NCBI RefSeq assembly: GCF_900105625.1
Contig: NZ_FNSD01000001.1
Span: 620,001-684,000 of the forward strand
DNA length: 64,000 nt
From: Terriglobus roseus
GTDB lineage: Bacteria; Acidobacteriota; Terriglobia; Terriglobales; Acidobacteriaceae
Direction of reading: 5' to 3'
Below are positions 26,906-35,833 of the stretch, in pieces; position 1 is the stretch's first letter; every line of letters begins with the position of its first letter. The position numbers and the translations under genes were made by a program. The notes under the pieces were generated by a model. The model ran no database searches and was not told where the DNA came from. It saw only the letters and a list, made by a program, of their open reading frames with translations.

Positions 26906-27639
26906 GCGACTCACCCCTGATAGCGCTGGTCGAGGACGAGGAGCACCTCGCCGATGCCCTGCTCTTCAACCTGAAGGCTGAGGGCTTTCGCGTGCACCAC
27001 GAAGCGGACGGCGAGGCCGCGCTGAAGTGGCTGCTGAATGCCCCGGAACGCCCGCGTGCGGTCCTGCTGGACGTGATGCTGCCGGGCATGGACGGCTTCG
27101 CCATCGCACGTGCGCTGCGATCCGCGAACAACTACGTTCCTATCCTGATGTTGACGGCGCGTGACCGCCCGGAGGACGTGCTGGAGGGTTTCGAGTCTGG
27201 TGCGGACGACTACCTGAACAAGCCCTTCGATCTGTCGATCTTGCTGGCCCGGCTGAACAGCCTGCTGCGCCGCATGCAGTGGCAACAGGAGTCGGTGCCT
27301 GCGGAACCGATCCCCGAGCCGGAAGAAGTCCGCGACATCTACGAGTTCGACGGCAAGACCATCAACTTCGACACGCTGGAGATACACGCCAGCGGCAAAG
27401 TCACCCGGCTGACGCTGATGGAAGCGGACCTGCTGCGCTACCTGCTGGTCCGTGAAGGACGCGTCGTCTCGCGCAAGGAGATTCTGGAAGAGGTCTGGCG
27501 CGTCCGCGAAGACACCGATACACGCGCCATCGACAACTTCATCGTGCGTCTGCGCCGCTACCTTGAAGACGATCCCGTGCGGCCGAAGCACCTGCTGACC
27601 GTCCGCGGGGTCGGATACCGCTTCGTCATTGGAGAGTAG
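26902..27639 (+). CDS. OmpR-family response regulator
   Basis: The 245-residue regulator starts at a TTG whose last bases overlap the kinase stop (TTGA); GAGGAG lies seven bases upstream, which supports this unusual start. The receiver domain has E11/D12, phospho-acceptor D57 (VLLDVMLPGMDG) and the lysine in LNKPFD. The winged-helix domain ends ... TVRGVGYRFVIGE. It is the cognate partner of the preceding kinase. The lptFG gene follows after 88 bp, so envelope genes may be among the targets, which is only an inference from position. Confidence 0.93.
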   Translation: MSDSPLIALVEDEEHLADALLFNLKAEGFRVHHEADGEAALKWLLNAPERPRAVLLDVMLPGMDGFAIARALRSANNYVPILMLTARDRPEDVLEGFESGADDYLNKPFDLSILLARLNSLLRRMQWQQESVPAEPIPEPEEVRDIYEFDGKTINFDTLEIHASGKVTRLTLMEADLLRYLLVREGRVVSRKEILEEVWRVREDTDTRAIDNFIVRLRRYLEDDPVRPKHLLTVRGVGYRFVIGE

Positions 27640-27727
27640 TCAGGCTGCTCTTGCGGTCCTGCGAACCTTTCAGGCGACGGATCGCGTCCAATCACTACAC
27701 TTAGGTACATGAGGAACCGTTGACACC

Positions 27728-30088
27728 GTGCGAATTCTGACGCGTTACATTCTGCGCGAGGTGCTGTCGCATGCGGTGCTGGGCGGTGTGCTGTTTACCT
27801 TCGTTCTGTTCATGCGCGACCTCGGTCGCATCCTGGAGTTGCTGGTGCGCGGCTCCGCGTCGCTGCACTCGGTCATGCTGGTCTTTTTCTATACGCTGCC
27901 GACGACGCTGATCCTGACCATTCCGATGACGGTCCTCGTCGGCATCCTGCTGGGGTTGTCCCGGCTATCGGCGGACAGCGAAGTCACAGCCATGCGTGCC
28001 GCGGGCTTCGGCGTCATGCAATTTGTGGGAGTCGTCTCCTACGCCGCAGTGGCTGCGCTGCTGCTGGGCCTGTTCAATTCGATGTACGTTGCTCCGCGGT
28101 CGGCGGCAGCGCTGTTGCGCCTGGAAGCCAACCTGAAGACGCAGCAGGCCAGCTTTGAAGTCCAGCCGCGTGTCTTCTACGAAGACTTTAAGAACTACGT
28201 CCTTTACGTGCAGGACACGCGCCCTGCGCAGGGCGCAACGCTCTGGCGTCATGTCTTCCTTGCCGACCTGACGGAGCCCGCCACGCCTGCGATCACCACT
28301 GCCGAGCAGGCCGTGGTGCTGCCCGGTCCGGGCGCATCGCTCCGGCTGCACTTCCGCGATGGATCGAAGCATGAGATCTCGCCAAAAGACCCGAACCAGT
28401 ACGACATCTCCACCTTTTCCGAGACCGACACACCCATTCAGACCGGCGCGCAGGAAGACCTGAAGCTGGGCCATGCGGACACGCCACTGGTCGCCATGTC
28501 ATTCAGTGAACTGTGGCACCGCCGCTTTGAGCCGCAGGGCCGCGTCTACATGATCGAGTTACACAAGCGCATCAGCTATCCGGTCGCATGCATCGTGCTG
28601 ATGCTGGTAGGTGTGCCGCTCGGATTATCATCACGGCGTGGCGGCAAAAGTACCGGCTTTGTGCTGACGGTGGCGCTTGTCTTCGTGTACTACTTCCTGT
28701 CGAGCATTGGCGTCGCCATGGCCAAGCAGGGCAAGCTATCCCCCGGCGCCGGTGTGTGGATCGCCAATATCGTCTTCGCAGTCGTCGGCCTGCTCCTGCT
28801 GCGGCAGATGGCACGGGGCGATGTCGGTATGCGCGGCACCGCGCTCGTCCGTGCTCTGTCACCGGTCGGCATCTGGCTCGAACGACGCCTGCCCGCGCGT
28901 TTCCGGTCCGCAGGCACAACGTCACAGGCCGCGAAGAGCGAACGCCCGGCAAGCTATCGTCCGCTCCGCAACAACCGCTTTCCCCTGATCTTCGATGACT
29001 ACGTCATGCGCCAGTTCCTGTCGACCTTCGCGCTGGTGCTGGTCTCATTCGTCGCGCTGTCCATCATCTTCAACTTCTTCGAACTCATCGGCGACATCTT
29101 CCGCAATCGCACGCCGCTGATCACCGTTGGCGACTACCTGCTGAACCTGATCCCGTACATGCTCTACAACCTGACGCCGCTGTGTGCGCTGCTGGGCGTC
29201 CTGGTCACGCTCGGTTCCCTGTCGCGCACCAGTGAACTGACGGCGATGAAGGCCAGCGGCGTGAGCCTTTACCGCCTGATCGCGCCTTTGCTGTTAATCG
29301 CCACCCTCCTCGCCGTAGGCCTCTATGCCTTCGGCGACTTTTACCTGCCGGGTGCCAATCGCCGTCAGGAATCGCTACGCTCCGAGATCAAGGGCAAGCC
29401 CGCGCAGACGTTCCTGCGCCCCGACCGTAAGTGGATCAGCGGACAGCAGGACACGGTTGGCGAACCGGCCCGCATCTTCTACTACCAGTTCTTCGATCCG
29501 GACAAGGACGTCTTCGCGAACCTGACGGTCTTCGAATTCCAGCCGGGAAGTTTCCATCTCAGCCGCCGCATCTTCGCCAGCTCCGCGCACTGGGACGCCA
29601 AGGTACAGCGCTGGGTGCTGGAAAACGGTTGGCAACGGACCTTCCAGGGCGAAGCCATCTCAGACTACAAACCGTTTGCACTCTCCGTCTTCCCGGAGAT
29701 CCACGAGCAGCCTTCCTACTTCAAGAAAGAAACCCGCCAGTCGCAGGAGATGAGTTTCGGCGAACTGGACAACTACATCACCAACCTGCAGCAGAGCGGC
29801 TTCGAAACCATGCGGCTGCGCGTCCAGTTGAACCGCAAGCTGGCGTACCCGCTTATTACGCTGGTCATGGCCATCTTCGCCGTGCCGTTTGCGCTGACGA
29901 TGGGCAAGCGGGGCTCGCTGGCCGGCATTGCCACAGCCATCGGGATGGCGGTGGCATACACGGTCGTCGCCAGCATCTTTGAAGCAATGGGGAATGTCAA
30001 CGCACTGCCGCCCATGCTGGCGGCGTGGTCCCCAGACCTGCTGTTCGGCATGGCTGGCGGCTACCTGCTGTTGAAGGCGCAAACTTAG
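27728..30088 (+). CDS. Fused LptF-LptG lipopolysaccharide export permease
   Basis: The 786-residue protein contains two complete YjgP/YjgQ-type permeases in one chain. Module 1 (residues about 1-370) starts ILTRYILREVLSHAV and has LSADSEVTAMRAAGF; module 2 (about 420-786) starts FDDYVMRQFLSTFALVL and has LSRTSELTAMKASGV. Each has three helices, a periplasmic beta-jellyroll and three more helices. In E. coli LptF and LptG are separate proteins that form the inner-membrane LPS extractor with LptB2. A basic 45-residue linker (about 375-420) joins the modules. The start is GTG. No lptB or lptC is adjacent. Confidence 0.9.
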   Translation: MRILTRYILREVLSHAVLGGVLFTFVLFMRDLGRILELLVRGSASLHSVMLVFFYTLPTTLILTIPMTVLVGILLGLSRLSADSEVTAMRAAGFGVMQFVGVVSYAAVAALLLGLFNSMYVAPRSAAALLRLEANLKTQQASFEVQPRVFYEDFKNYVLYVQDTRPAQGATLWRHVFLADLTEPATPAITTAEQAVVLPGPGASLRLHFRDGSKHEISPKDPNQYDISTFSETDTPIQTGAQEDLKLGHADTPLVAMSFSELWHRRFEPQGRVYMIELHKRISYPVACIVLMLVGVPLGLSSRRGGKSTGFVLTVALVFVYYFLSSIGVAMAKQGKLSPGAGVWIANIVFAVVGLLLLRQMARGDVGMRGTALVRALSPVGIWLERRLPARFRSAGTTSQAAKSERPASYRPLRNNRFPLIFDDYVMRQFLSTFALVLVSFVALSIIFNFFELIGDIFRNRTPLITVGDYLLNLIPYMLYNLTPLCALLGVLVTLGSLSRTSELTAMKASGVSLYRLIAPLLLIATLLAVGLYAFGDFYLPGANRRQESLRSEIKGKPAQTFLRPDRKWISGQQDTVGEPARIFYYQFFDPDKDVFANLTVFEFQPGSFHLSRRIFASSAHWDAKVQRWVLENGWQRTFQGEAISDYKPFALSVFPEIHEQPSYFKKETRQSQEMSFGELDNYITNLQQSGFETMRLRVQLNRKLAYPLITLVMAIFAVPFALTMGKRGSLAGIATAIGMAVAYTVVASIFEAMGNVNALPPMLAAWSPDLLFGMAGGYLLLKAQT

Positions 30089-30102
30089 TCCCCAGAACGA
30101 CT

Positions 30103-30288
30103 CGTCATCCCGAGCGAAGCGCAAGAGTTGTCATCCTGAGCGAAGCGCAGCGAAGTCGAAGGACCTGCATTCCGGTGGCGGCTGCAGAAAGGTCTACGGC
30201 AATCCCTGCCACTTTTGTGGCGTGACCGGCTGCATGCAGGTCCTTCGACTTCACTTCGCTTTGCTTCGTTCCGCTCAGGATGACAATT
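30103..30288. repeat. Dispersed palindromic repeat, copy C (island insertion context)
   Basis: TCATCCTGAGCGAAGCGCAG, CGAAGTCGAAGGACCTGCAT and their inverse (TGCAGGTCCTTCGACTTCAC, CGTTCCGCTCAGGATGACAA) form a long imperfect palindrome. The terminal sequence GCGTTCCGCTCAGGATGACA is repeated 50 bp further at 30317-30335, where the island begins. Confidence 0.85.
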
Positions 30289-30320
30289 TCTATCGGTGAA
30301 GGGCTGTATTCCACTGCGTT

Positions 30321-30338
30321 CCGCTCAGGATGACAGAT
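30321..30338 (+). repeat. Putative attL, 18-bp direct repeat
   Basis: CCGCTCAGGATGACAGAT, identical to 58206-58223. It is the terminus of a dispersed palindromic repeat and lies 143 bp before the integrase start codon. Confidence 0.75.
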
Positions 30339-30393
30339 GTATAGCAAATAATTCTTATATCTATACTTAGCATTTCTGATTATTCTGTACGAG

Positions 30394-30456
30394 TCCTGCA
30401 CAGATTCGCAGATTCAATAACTTGTAGCGAAAACCTACACAGAATCTGCACAGAAC
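30394..30456 (+). promoter_or_regulatory. Cluster of CTGCACAG/CTACACAG motifs at the left end (candidate integrase arm sites)
   Basis: CTGCACAGATTC at 30396, CTACACAGAATC at 30435 and CTGCACAGAAC at 30446, all in the same orientation, the last two 11 bp apart. Three similar motifs lie just inside the right end (58118, 58131, 58142). Repeated short direct motifs inside both ends are what arm-type sites of tyrosine integrases look like. Confidence 0.55.
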
Positions 30457-30480
30457 GCGTCTTAGTACATGGAGGCGATC

Positions 30481-31908
30481 ATGGCATTCGTCACCGATAA
30501 ATCGGAACTCAAGCCGGGATTGGTGATCTTCCGGCGTGGCGACGTGGAGCATCGCATGTGGTACTGCCGGATGAAGATTCCGAAGGCAGACCGCTACAAA
30601 ACCGTCTCTCTCAAGACAACCGATATCGAAGTGGCGCGGGAACGCGCCTTCGACCAAGATGCAGACATACGGTTCCGGCTGAAGCATGATGTCCCGGTGT
30701 TCAACCATCCGTTTCGCGAGGTCGGCAGAGAGTATCTGCTAACGCAGGAAGCCCGAGCGCAACGGGGGGAGATCAGTGCGGCGCGTCCAAAAAAGATTCG
30801 CGCCGTCATCGAAGGAGCCTTAGATCGGTATGTAGGTTCCACTCAAGTGCATTTGATCGGCGATGAACTGTGGGGCGGCTATCCGGCTTGGCGAAGAGTG
30901 AACGGCGCAGGACGCCTTAAGCGGAACGGCGTCCGCGAAGTCAGCGATGAGATGGCGCAGAACTTCGCGAATAAGGAAGCGGAGCGTCGCACCAAGACCC
31001 TGAACTCTCTTGGTATTCGAGTCTTGAAACCGATCAAGGTGGAACCGTCTGCGGAGCGGACTGTTCCCTTCATGAGTGATTCCACTATCCGCTTCGAGAT
31101 GTCCATCTTCGGAGCGGTGATGAACTTTGCGATCAAGAAGCGTTACGTTCCTGCCAGTCAGCGTTACGACGAGCGCCCGAAGCTCAAGACAATGCGGCGG
31201 GATGAGTTCACGTTGGAGGAGTACCGCAAGCTTCATACGGTCGGTAGGAAATGGATCGCGGAAGCGGATAAGCCTGCAAGCACCTGGTATCGCACGGTCA
31301 CATACAACATGATTCTGATTGCCTGTAATACAGGCATGCGGCCAATCGAGATGAAAAATCTACGCTGGCGAGACATCATGCCCGCAAAGGATCGTGAAGG
31401 GCGTGAAATCACTGTCTTGTTCGTGCAGGGCAAAGATAAGTCGCGGAGGTTGGTTGCGCCCAAGAGCGTCGGGGGGTATTTGGAACGTGTCCGCGCGATC
31501 TCCAAGAGAGCAACGTTGGAGGATCGAGTCTTTACTACGGTGAACGGCAAGCCTGCCAAGACGCTCTATGTATCCTTGATCGCTGATCTCTTGGACAAAG
31601 CAAACCTGCGCGAAGGCACGCAGGGCGTGCCGAGATCGACGTATCGCTTTCGGCATACCTATGCCACCCTGCGCTTACAGGAAGGCGTGGACGTGTACTT
31701 TCTTGCTGAGCAGATGGGAACGTCCGTGCAGATGATCGAGCAGCACTACGGCCATGTGAACACGATCAAGCACGCGGATCGCGTGCTACAAGGTATGACG
31801 GGATGGGAGCTGCCGCACGCGGAAGTGGACGTCATTAAGGCTAAGGCATCGAAGGCGGCGCAGACGCACGATAAATCCAGGAGAGGTCAGCACCGCAGGA
31901 CAGGCTGA
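30481..31908 (+). CDS. Tyrosine site-specific recombinase (integrase)
   Basis: From the ATG at 30481 (GGAGG five bases upstream; an ATG at 30469 is less likely) the protein has 475 residues: an N-terminal arm and core-binding region and a C-terminal catalytic domain. Catalytic residues visible are R287 in NTGMRPIEMKN, R391 in YRFRHTYATLRL and nucleophile Y423 in EQHYGHV, with a lysine in GKDKSRR. The His of the HxxR box is replaced by Tyr388, and the usual LGH is MGT, deviations seen in divergent phage-type integrases. Its place beside the 18-bp repeat makes it the enzyme that mobilises the island. Confidence 0.9.
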   Translation: MAFVTDKSELKPGLVIFRRGDVEHRMWYCRMKIPKADRYKTVSLKTTDIEVARERAFDQDADIRFRLKHDVPVFNHPFREVGREYLLTQEARAQRGEISAARPKKIRAVIEGALDRYVGSTQVHLIGDELWGGYPAWRRVNGAGRLKRNGVREVSDEMAQNFANKEAERRTKTLNSLGIRVLKPIKVEPSAERTVPFMSDSTIRFEMSIFGAVMNFAIKKRYVPASQRYDERPKLKTMRRDEFTLEEYRKLHTVGRKWIAEADKPASTWYRTVTYNMILIACNTGMRPIEMKNLRWRDIMPAKDREGREITVLFVQGKDKSRRLVAPKSVGGYLERVRAISKRATLEDRVFTTVNGKPAKTLYVSLIADLLDKANLREGTQGVPRSTYRFRHTYATLRLQEGVDVYFLAEQMGTSVQMIEQHYGHVNTIKHADRVLQGMTGWELPHAEVDVIKAKASKAAQTHDKSRRGQHRRTG

Positions 31909-32211
31909 CCGTGATTTTCCCGAAGCCGTCTTTCGCCGGAGCCGTGGCGGAGGCGGGCGCAGGGATTCTCGATATCAATGACCGCTCCGGATATGGGGTG
32001 GATTTGCCGGGCCCCGCTGGGGCGTTCTTAGCGGCAGTCCCGCGCACTAGCCGCCGCTGGCGGCTGTTTGTGCGCGCAGACCATAGCTAACCGAGCAGGC
32101 TTGTGCGCTCTTCATGTTCGCGCCCACCCGAATACAAGTCGCAGGCATCTATTTCCATCCAGCCATCGAAAAGTTGGCGGTGAAAGAGTGGGCTGGACGG
32201 ACTGCCTTCTA
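31909..32211. other. Gene-free region after the integrase
   Basis: About 300 bp with no credible gene. A short leftward stretch at 32110-32130 reads RVGANMK, resembling the middle of XerC-like integrases, so the region is probably the decayed rest of the pseudogene that follows. Confidence 0.5.
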
Positions 32212-32724
32212 CTACTGGTTCACGACCTTCCGAGCTGCTGCGTGACGCCAGGAACTTCTATTGTCACTTCTACATAACAGCTTGGTAGTAGCCTTGATCT
32301 CATGCGGTTCGATCACATTAGAAATCGTCCTGATCATGACGATTGCGGCCAAAAGATCGTGCATCTCCGCGCGGCCGAGAGCACGGAGTCTTGCCTTTGC
32401 GGACGCTGTGCCGTGGTCCCCGTACCCATGGGCTGCATTGGTCTGCGTGACATGCCCCGTCACCAGCCAGTCGAACAGCATCCGGATCGCGGCCAGGTGC
32501 TGCTTAACGGTCGGCTTCGAGTTCGTGCAGCCGAGTGCTGAATATATGCGGCGACGTGGATCGGCGTCACCACCGACAGATCCTCCAGCCCCTTTTCTTT
32601 TCACACCAGACTGCGAACGCTCAACGGCTTTGAAGTAGGCGCGACGGGTGTTCGGATTGCGGATATCGACGGTGAAGAACTCCCGAAACCGCCGACCACC
32701 ATCGGAGACAGTCCGGAAGAGCAC
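32212..32724 (-). pseudogene. Decayed second tyrosine recombinase
   Basis: The frame encodes an N-terminal core-binding (SAM-like) domain: FFTVDIRNPNTRRAYFKAVE and PTVKQHLAAIRMLFDWLVTG are typical of a widespread plasmid/island integrase group. There is no catalytic domain in frame; after AEMHDLLAAI the sequence diverges, and there is no ATG or ribosome-binding site at the 5' end although the frame continues upstream (SLKPPDRLP). The loss of the C-terminal half and a garbled middle (KRKGAGGSVGGDADPRRR) show frameshifts. It is a relic of an earlier insertion. Confidence 0.75.
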
Positions 32725-32768
32725 CGGTAGGCGATCGGGCGGCTTGAGAGAAACAAGTGTACTCTTGC

Positions 32769-33104
32769 CTAGCTCGGGGCCGTGTCGCCCGCAGCGGCAT
32801 TAGGAGAAGCCGATACAGTCGTGAACTTCCCAGGTACGTGCGCAATGAGCATTTCGATGAAGCGGCCGTGATAAACGGCATAGACTTCCCGCGAAAGGCC
32901 AGCTTGTGTGCCCATGATCGTCAACCGCAACTTGTCGTCTTGGACTTCCGGCCTAAGCCAGGCTTTGTTCTTCCACTGCGTCGGCGAATGCGTGAAGTCA
33001 CCGTCACTGTCGTATTCCCATGTTTCGATGTGCCCTGATTTGATCAAGGCCTTTATCCTTGCGAGAAGTGAGGCTGGATCATCTGAGAACGCACGAATCG
33101 ACAT
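32769..33104 (-). CDS. Small protein of unknown function
   Basis: The 111-residue protein starts at ATG 33104 with AGGAG five bases upstream (good). It is soluble, with a Trp-rich centre (IETWEYDSDGDFTHSP, WKNKAWLRPE) and a C-terminal segment YAVYHGRFIEMLIAHV. I recall similar small proteins on mobile islands but no function. It is divergent from the helicase gene, and a perfect 9-bp inverted repeat lies in the shared promoter region, so the two may be co-regulated. Confidence 0.75.
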   Translation of the reverse strand: MSIRAFSDDPASLLARIKALIKSGHIETWEYDSDGDFTHSPTQWKNKAWLRPEVQDDKLRLTIMGTQAGLSREVYAVYHGRFIEMLIAHVPGKFTTVSASPNAAAGDTAPS

Positions 33105-33122
33105 AAGGGCTCCTGTACATAT

Positions 33123-33149
33123 ATCTGATAACGTCCTTTATTATCAGAT
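33123..33149. promoter_or_regulatory. Perfect inverted repeat (9-9-9) between divergent genes; candidate operator
   Basis: Arms ATCTGATAA (33123-33131) and TTATCAGAT (33141-33149) around a nine-base spacer. It lies 19 bp before the leftward start and 123 bp before the helicase start. No T-run, so an operator is more likely than a terminator. Confidence 0.55.
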
Positions 33150-33271
33150 GCAAAGCAGCCGGTGCGTCGTGCACTAAAAGGAAAAAGGCATGGTCAAGCG
33201 GCCGCACTAGAACAACCACGCACCGTAGCAGTACTGCAGTAATCTTCACAATATGTGATTGGGAGAAGGTC

Positions 33272-35788
33272 TTGGATTTCACGAAGAAATTAGGCAAACC
33301 GCAAGTTCAGAAGATCCTGGATCCACGCGCTCTTTATGAAACCTTAGACCGCGCGAGTGATAAGGGCCCTCTCCGCCCAGCGCAAGATTACATTCTCAGA
33401 ACCTGGCATGAGACGCGTCGCAAGGAACGGGATCTAATCATCAAACTTCAGACTGGCCAAGGAAAAACTCTGATTGGGCTTCTGATGCTACAAGCCCGAT
33501 TGAACGAAGGATTGGGACCGGCAGTTTATCTTTGCGCGAACAACTTTCTGGCGGATCAAACAAAAAAACAAGCTAGGGAGTTTGGGATTACTAACGTCTG
33601 TGATGACCCTGACGACTCAGAGTTTATAGCTGGCCGCGCCATACTCATCAACAACGTAAGCAAGCTCTTTAACGGAATGACGCGATTCGAGTTGGGACCT
33701 CAGTCACATCCTGTGGGGACTTTGCTGCTGGATGACTCTCATGCATGCGCCGACTCAATACGTTCAACCTTCAGCATCTCTCTAAAGGCGGGTTCTTCCC
33801 TCTATGCGGCTCTACGCGATTTGTTCGAACCAGATCTGGAATACCAGGGTTTAGGCTCCTATGCCGATATTAAGTTGGGCAAGTTTGACTCCGTTCTTCC
33901 TGTTCCATATTGGGCTTGGCGGGATCGGCTAAGCGACGTTACGCGCTTCATCGCTAAGGCCGCCGACAGTGAGGACCTCAAATACACTTGGCCTCTTTTG
34001 AAGGATTCGTTGGCAGATTGTGCCTGTGTGTTCTCAGGGACAGGCCTTGAAATCGCTCCTTATCTCCCCGACCTCTCTCTATTTGGCTCTTATTGGAAAG
34101 CAAAACATCGCATCTTCATGTCAGCTACCGTCACGAATGATGCTTTTCTCGTAAAGGGGCTTAATCTCTCCCCAGAAGTGATCCGCAATCCGCTCACTTA
34201 CGATGGTGAAAAGTGGTACGGAGAGAAGATGGTTCTGATTCCGTCTCTAATCGACGGATCCCTGAGTCGGTCAGCAATCATCGGCGGTTTCGCGGGAGCC
34301 TCCACCAAGAAAAAATCTGGCGTAGTCGCATTGGTCCCGGGTACTAAGCAATCTCGAGAGTGGAAAGCTAAAGGAGCTCATGCCGTAGACCGCTACTCGA
34401 TTATCGAGGGGGTGAAAAAGCTTCGAGAGAAGCAGTTTTCCGAGACCCTGGTTATAGCGAATTACTACGATGGAATAGATCTGCCCGACGACACTTGCCG
34501 CGTCTTGATCCTCGACTCAAAGCCCTTTGCAAACGGACTGACTGATACCTATGCGGACTCCTGTAGAGCCTCCAGCGAGGTTACGTCGCTCAAACTGGCC
34601 CGAACCATAGAGCAGGGCCTCGGACGCGCAGTACGAGGACAAAAAGACTATTGCGTGGTGCTCCTGATTGGCGCAAGTCTGGTCAGAGCAATCCGAAGCG
34701 GTAAATCCCGACTTCAATTTTCAGAACAGACACAGCAACAAGTTTCGATAGGTTTGAGTGTCTCAGAAGACGCGAAAGGGGAAGTCGGAGAAGGCGTCGA
34801 TCCAGTAAGCGTCTTGAACGCCTTGATCCGCCAATGCCTCGGAAGAGATGAGGGCTGGAAGGCCTACTATGCGCAGGAGATGGACAGCTTGACGGTCGTG
34901 GCATCTGAACCGAAGCTGCTAGACATCTTCGCAGCAGAGCTTAAGGCGGAACAGCTCTATCGCGACGGATCGTTTGAGGAAGCGAAGCGTACGACTCAGA
35001 ACCTGGTAGACACTCATTACACACAGGAGGACATTGAAGATCGTGCTTGGTACCTACAAGAAATGGCTCGTTACATGTTGCCGGTGAGCGCTACGGAGTC
35101 CAACGATCTTCAAGTCAAAGCCCACAAACGTAACAAATACCTTCTCAAGCCAAAATCGGGATTCGTGTTTGAACGCCTTGTTATCTCCGAGAAGCGCATT
35201 TCTGCCATCAAAACATGGATGAGGTCGTTCGAAAGCAATGAAGCAATGATCCTAGGAGGCGAAGAGATCATCGCCGACTTGGCTTTTGGAGCGGCGGCCA
35301 GTGACTTTGAAGAAGCCTTAAGGAAGCTTGGTGTAGCGCTGGGATTGGCTTCACAGCGGCCTGACAAAGAGTGGAAGGAAGGCCCTGACAACTTGTGGGG
35401 ACTGCGCGAAGGCGAATACCTCTTGATAGAGGCTAAAAACGAGGTCGATACTGAACGCAAGGAGATCCACAAGGACGAAACTGGCCAGATGAACAACGCT
35501 TGCGCGTGGTTCAAAAAGAACTATCCCGGTGCAAAAGTCAAAAACATCATGGTTATTTCGACCAAAAATATAGCCAAGGCGGCAGGTTTTAACGATCCCG
35601 TTCAGATCATGCAGAAGAAACAGTTGAATGAACTAAAGACTCGTTTTCGTCAGTTCCTACTAGAGTTTAAGCAGGCGGATCTTCACGATTTGGACGACGA
35701 AAGTTTGCAGAGAGCCTTGCAAAAGCATTGGCTCAATAATGATGATCTAGTTTCCAAGTATGCTGTAGATCCTTTATCAGCTGTCTGA
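33272..35788 (+). CDS. SF2 helicase fused to a C-terminal PD-(D/E)xK nuclease; likely defence protein
   Basis: The 838-residue protein starts at TTG (GGGAGAAGG just upstream). Helicase motifs: Q/Walker A LQTGQGKT (residues 59-66), Walker B DDSH (154-157) instead of DEAD/DEAH, motif III SAT (284-286), and motif VI QGLGRAVRG (448-456). The last part is a restriction-endonuclease-like domain: FEEALRKLG, then GPDNLW with D706 and LLIEAKNEV with E720 and K722, plus a following GQ. An ATP-driven DNA translocase with its own nuclease fits anti-phage activity. It converges with the restriction-modification operon. No close named family is recognised. Confidence 0.85.
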   Translation: MDFTKKLGKPQVQKILDPRALYETLDRASDKGPLRPAQDYILRTWHETRRKERDLIIKLQTGQGKTLIGLLMLQARLNEGLGPAVYLCANNFLADQTKKQAREFGITNVCDDPDDSEFIAGRAILINNVSKLFNGMTRFELGPQSHPVGTLLLDDSHACADSIRSTFSISLKAGSSLYAALRDLFEPDLEYQGLGSYADIKLGKFDSVLPVPYWAWRDRLSDVTRFIAKAADSEDLKYTWPLLKDSLADCACVFSGTGLEIAPYLPDLSLFGSYWKAKHRIFMSATVTNDAFLVKGLNLSPEVIRNPLTYDGEKWYGEKMVLIPSLIDGSLSRSAIIGGFAGASTKKKSGVVALVPGTKQSREWKAKGAHAVDRYSIIEGVKKLREKQFSETLVIANYYDGIDLPDDTCRVLILDSKPFANGLTDTYADSCRASSEVTSLKLARTIEQGLGRAVRGQKDYCVVLLIGASLVRAIRSGKSRLQFSEQTQQQVSIGLSVSEDAKGEVGEGVDPVSVLNALIRQCLGRDEGWKAYYAQEMDSLTVVASEPKLLDIFAAELKAEQLYRDGSFEEAKRTTQNLVDTHYTQEDIEDRAWYLQEMARYMLPVSATESNDLQVKAHKRNKYLLKPKSGFVFERLVISEKRISAIKTWMRSFESNEAMILGGEEIIADLAFGAAASDFEEALRKLGVALGLASQRPDKEWKEGPDNLWGLREGEYLLIEAKNEVDTERKEIHKDETGQMNNACAWFKKNYPGAKVKNIMVISTKNIAKAAGFNDPVQIMQKKQLNELKTRFRQFLLEFKQADLHDLDDESLQRALQKHWLNNDDLVSKYAVDPLSAV

Positions 35789-35833
35789 TTCTCTCTCGGT
35801 GGCTGCGCGTGTATGTAAGGCGCAGTCGTCGGA

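Noticed and set aside
30268-30338. Tandem CGTTCCGCTCAGGATGACA copies as a possible CRISPR or iteron array
   Set aside because: Only two copies 50 bp apart, and both are ends of the dispersed palindromic repeat; there are no further regular units or cas genes.
31841-32047. 68-codon leftward frame at the integrase end
   Set aside because: Overlaps the integrase coding end, no start signal and no resemblance to any family.
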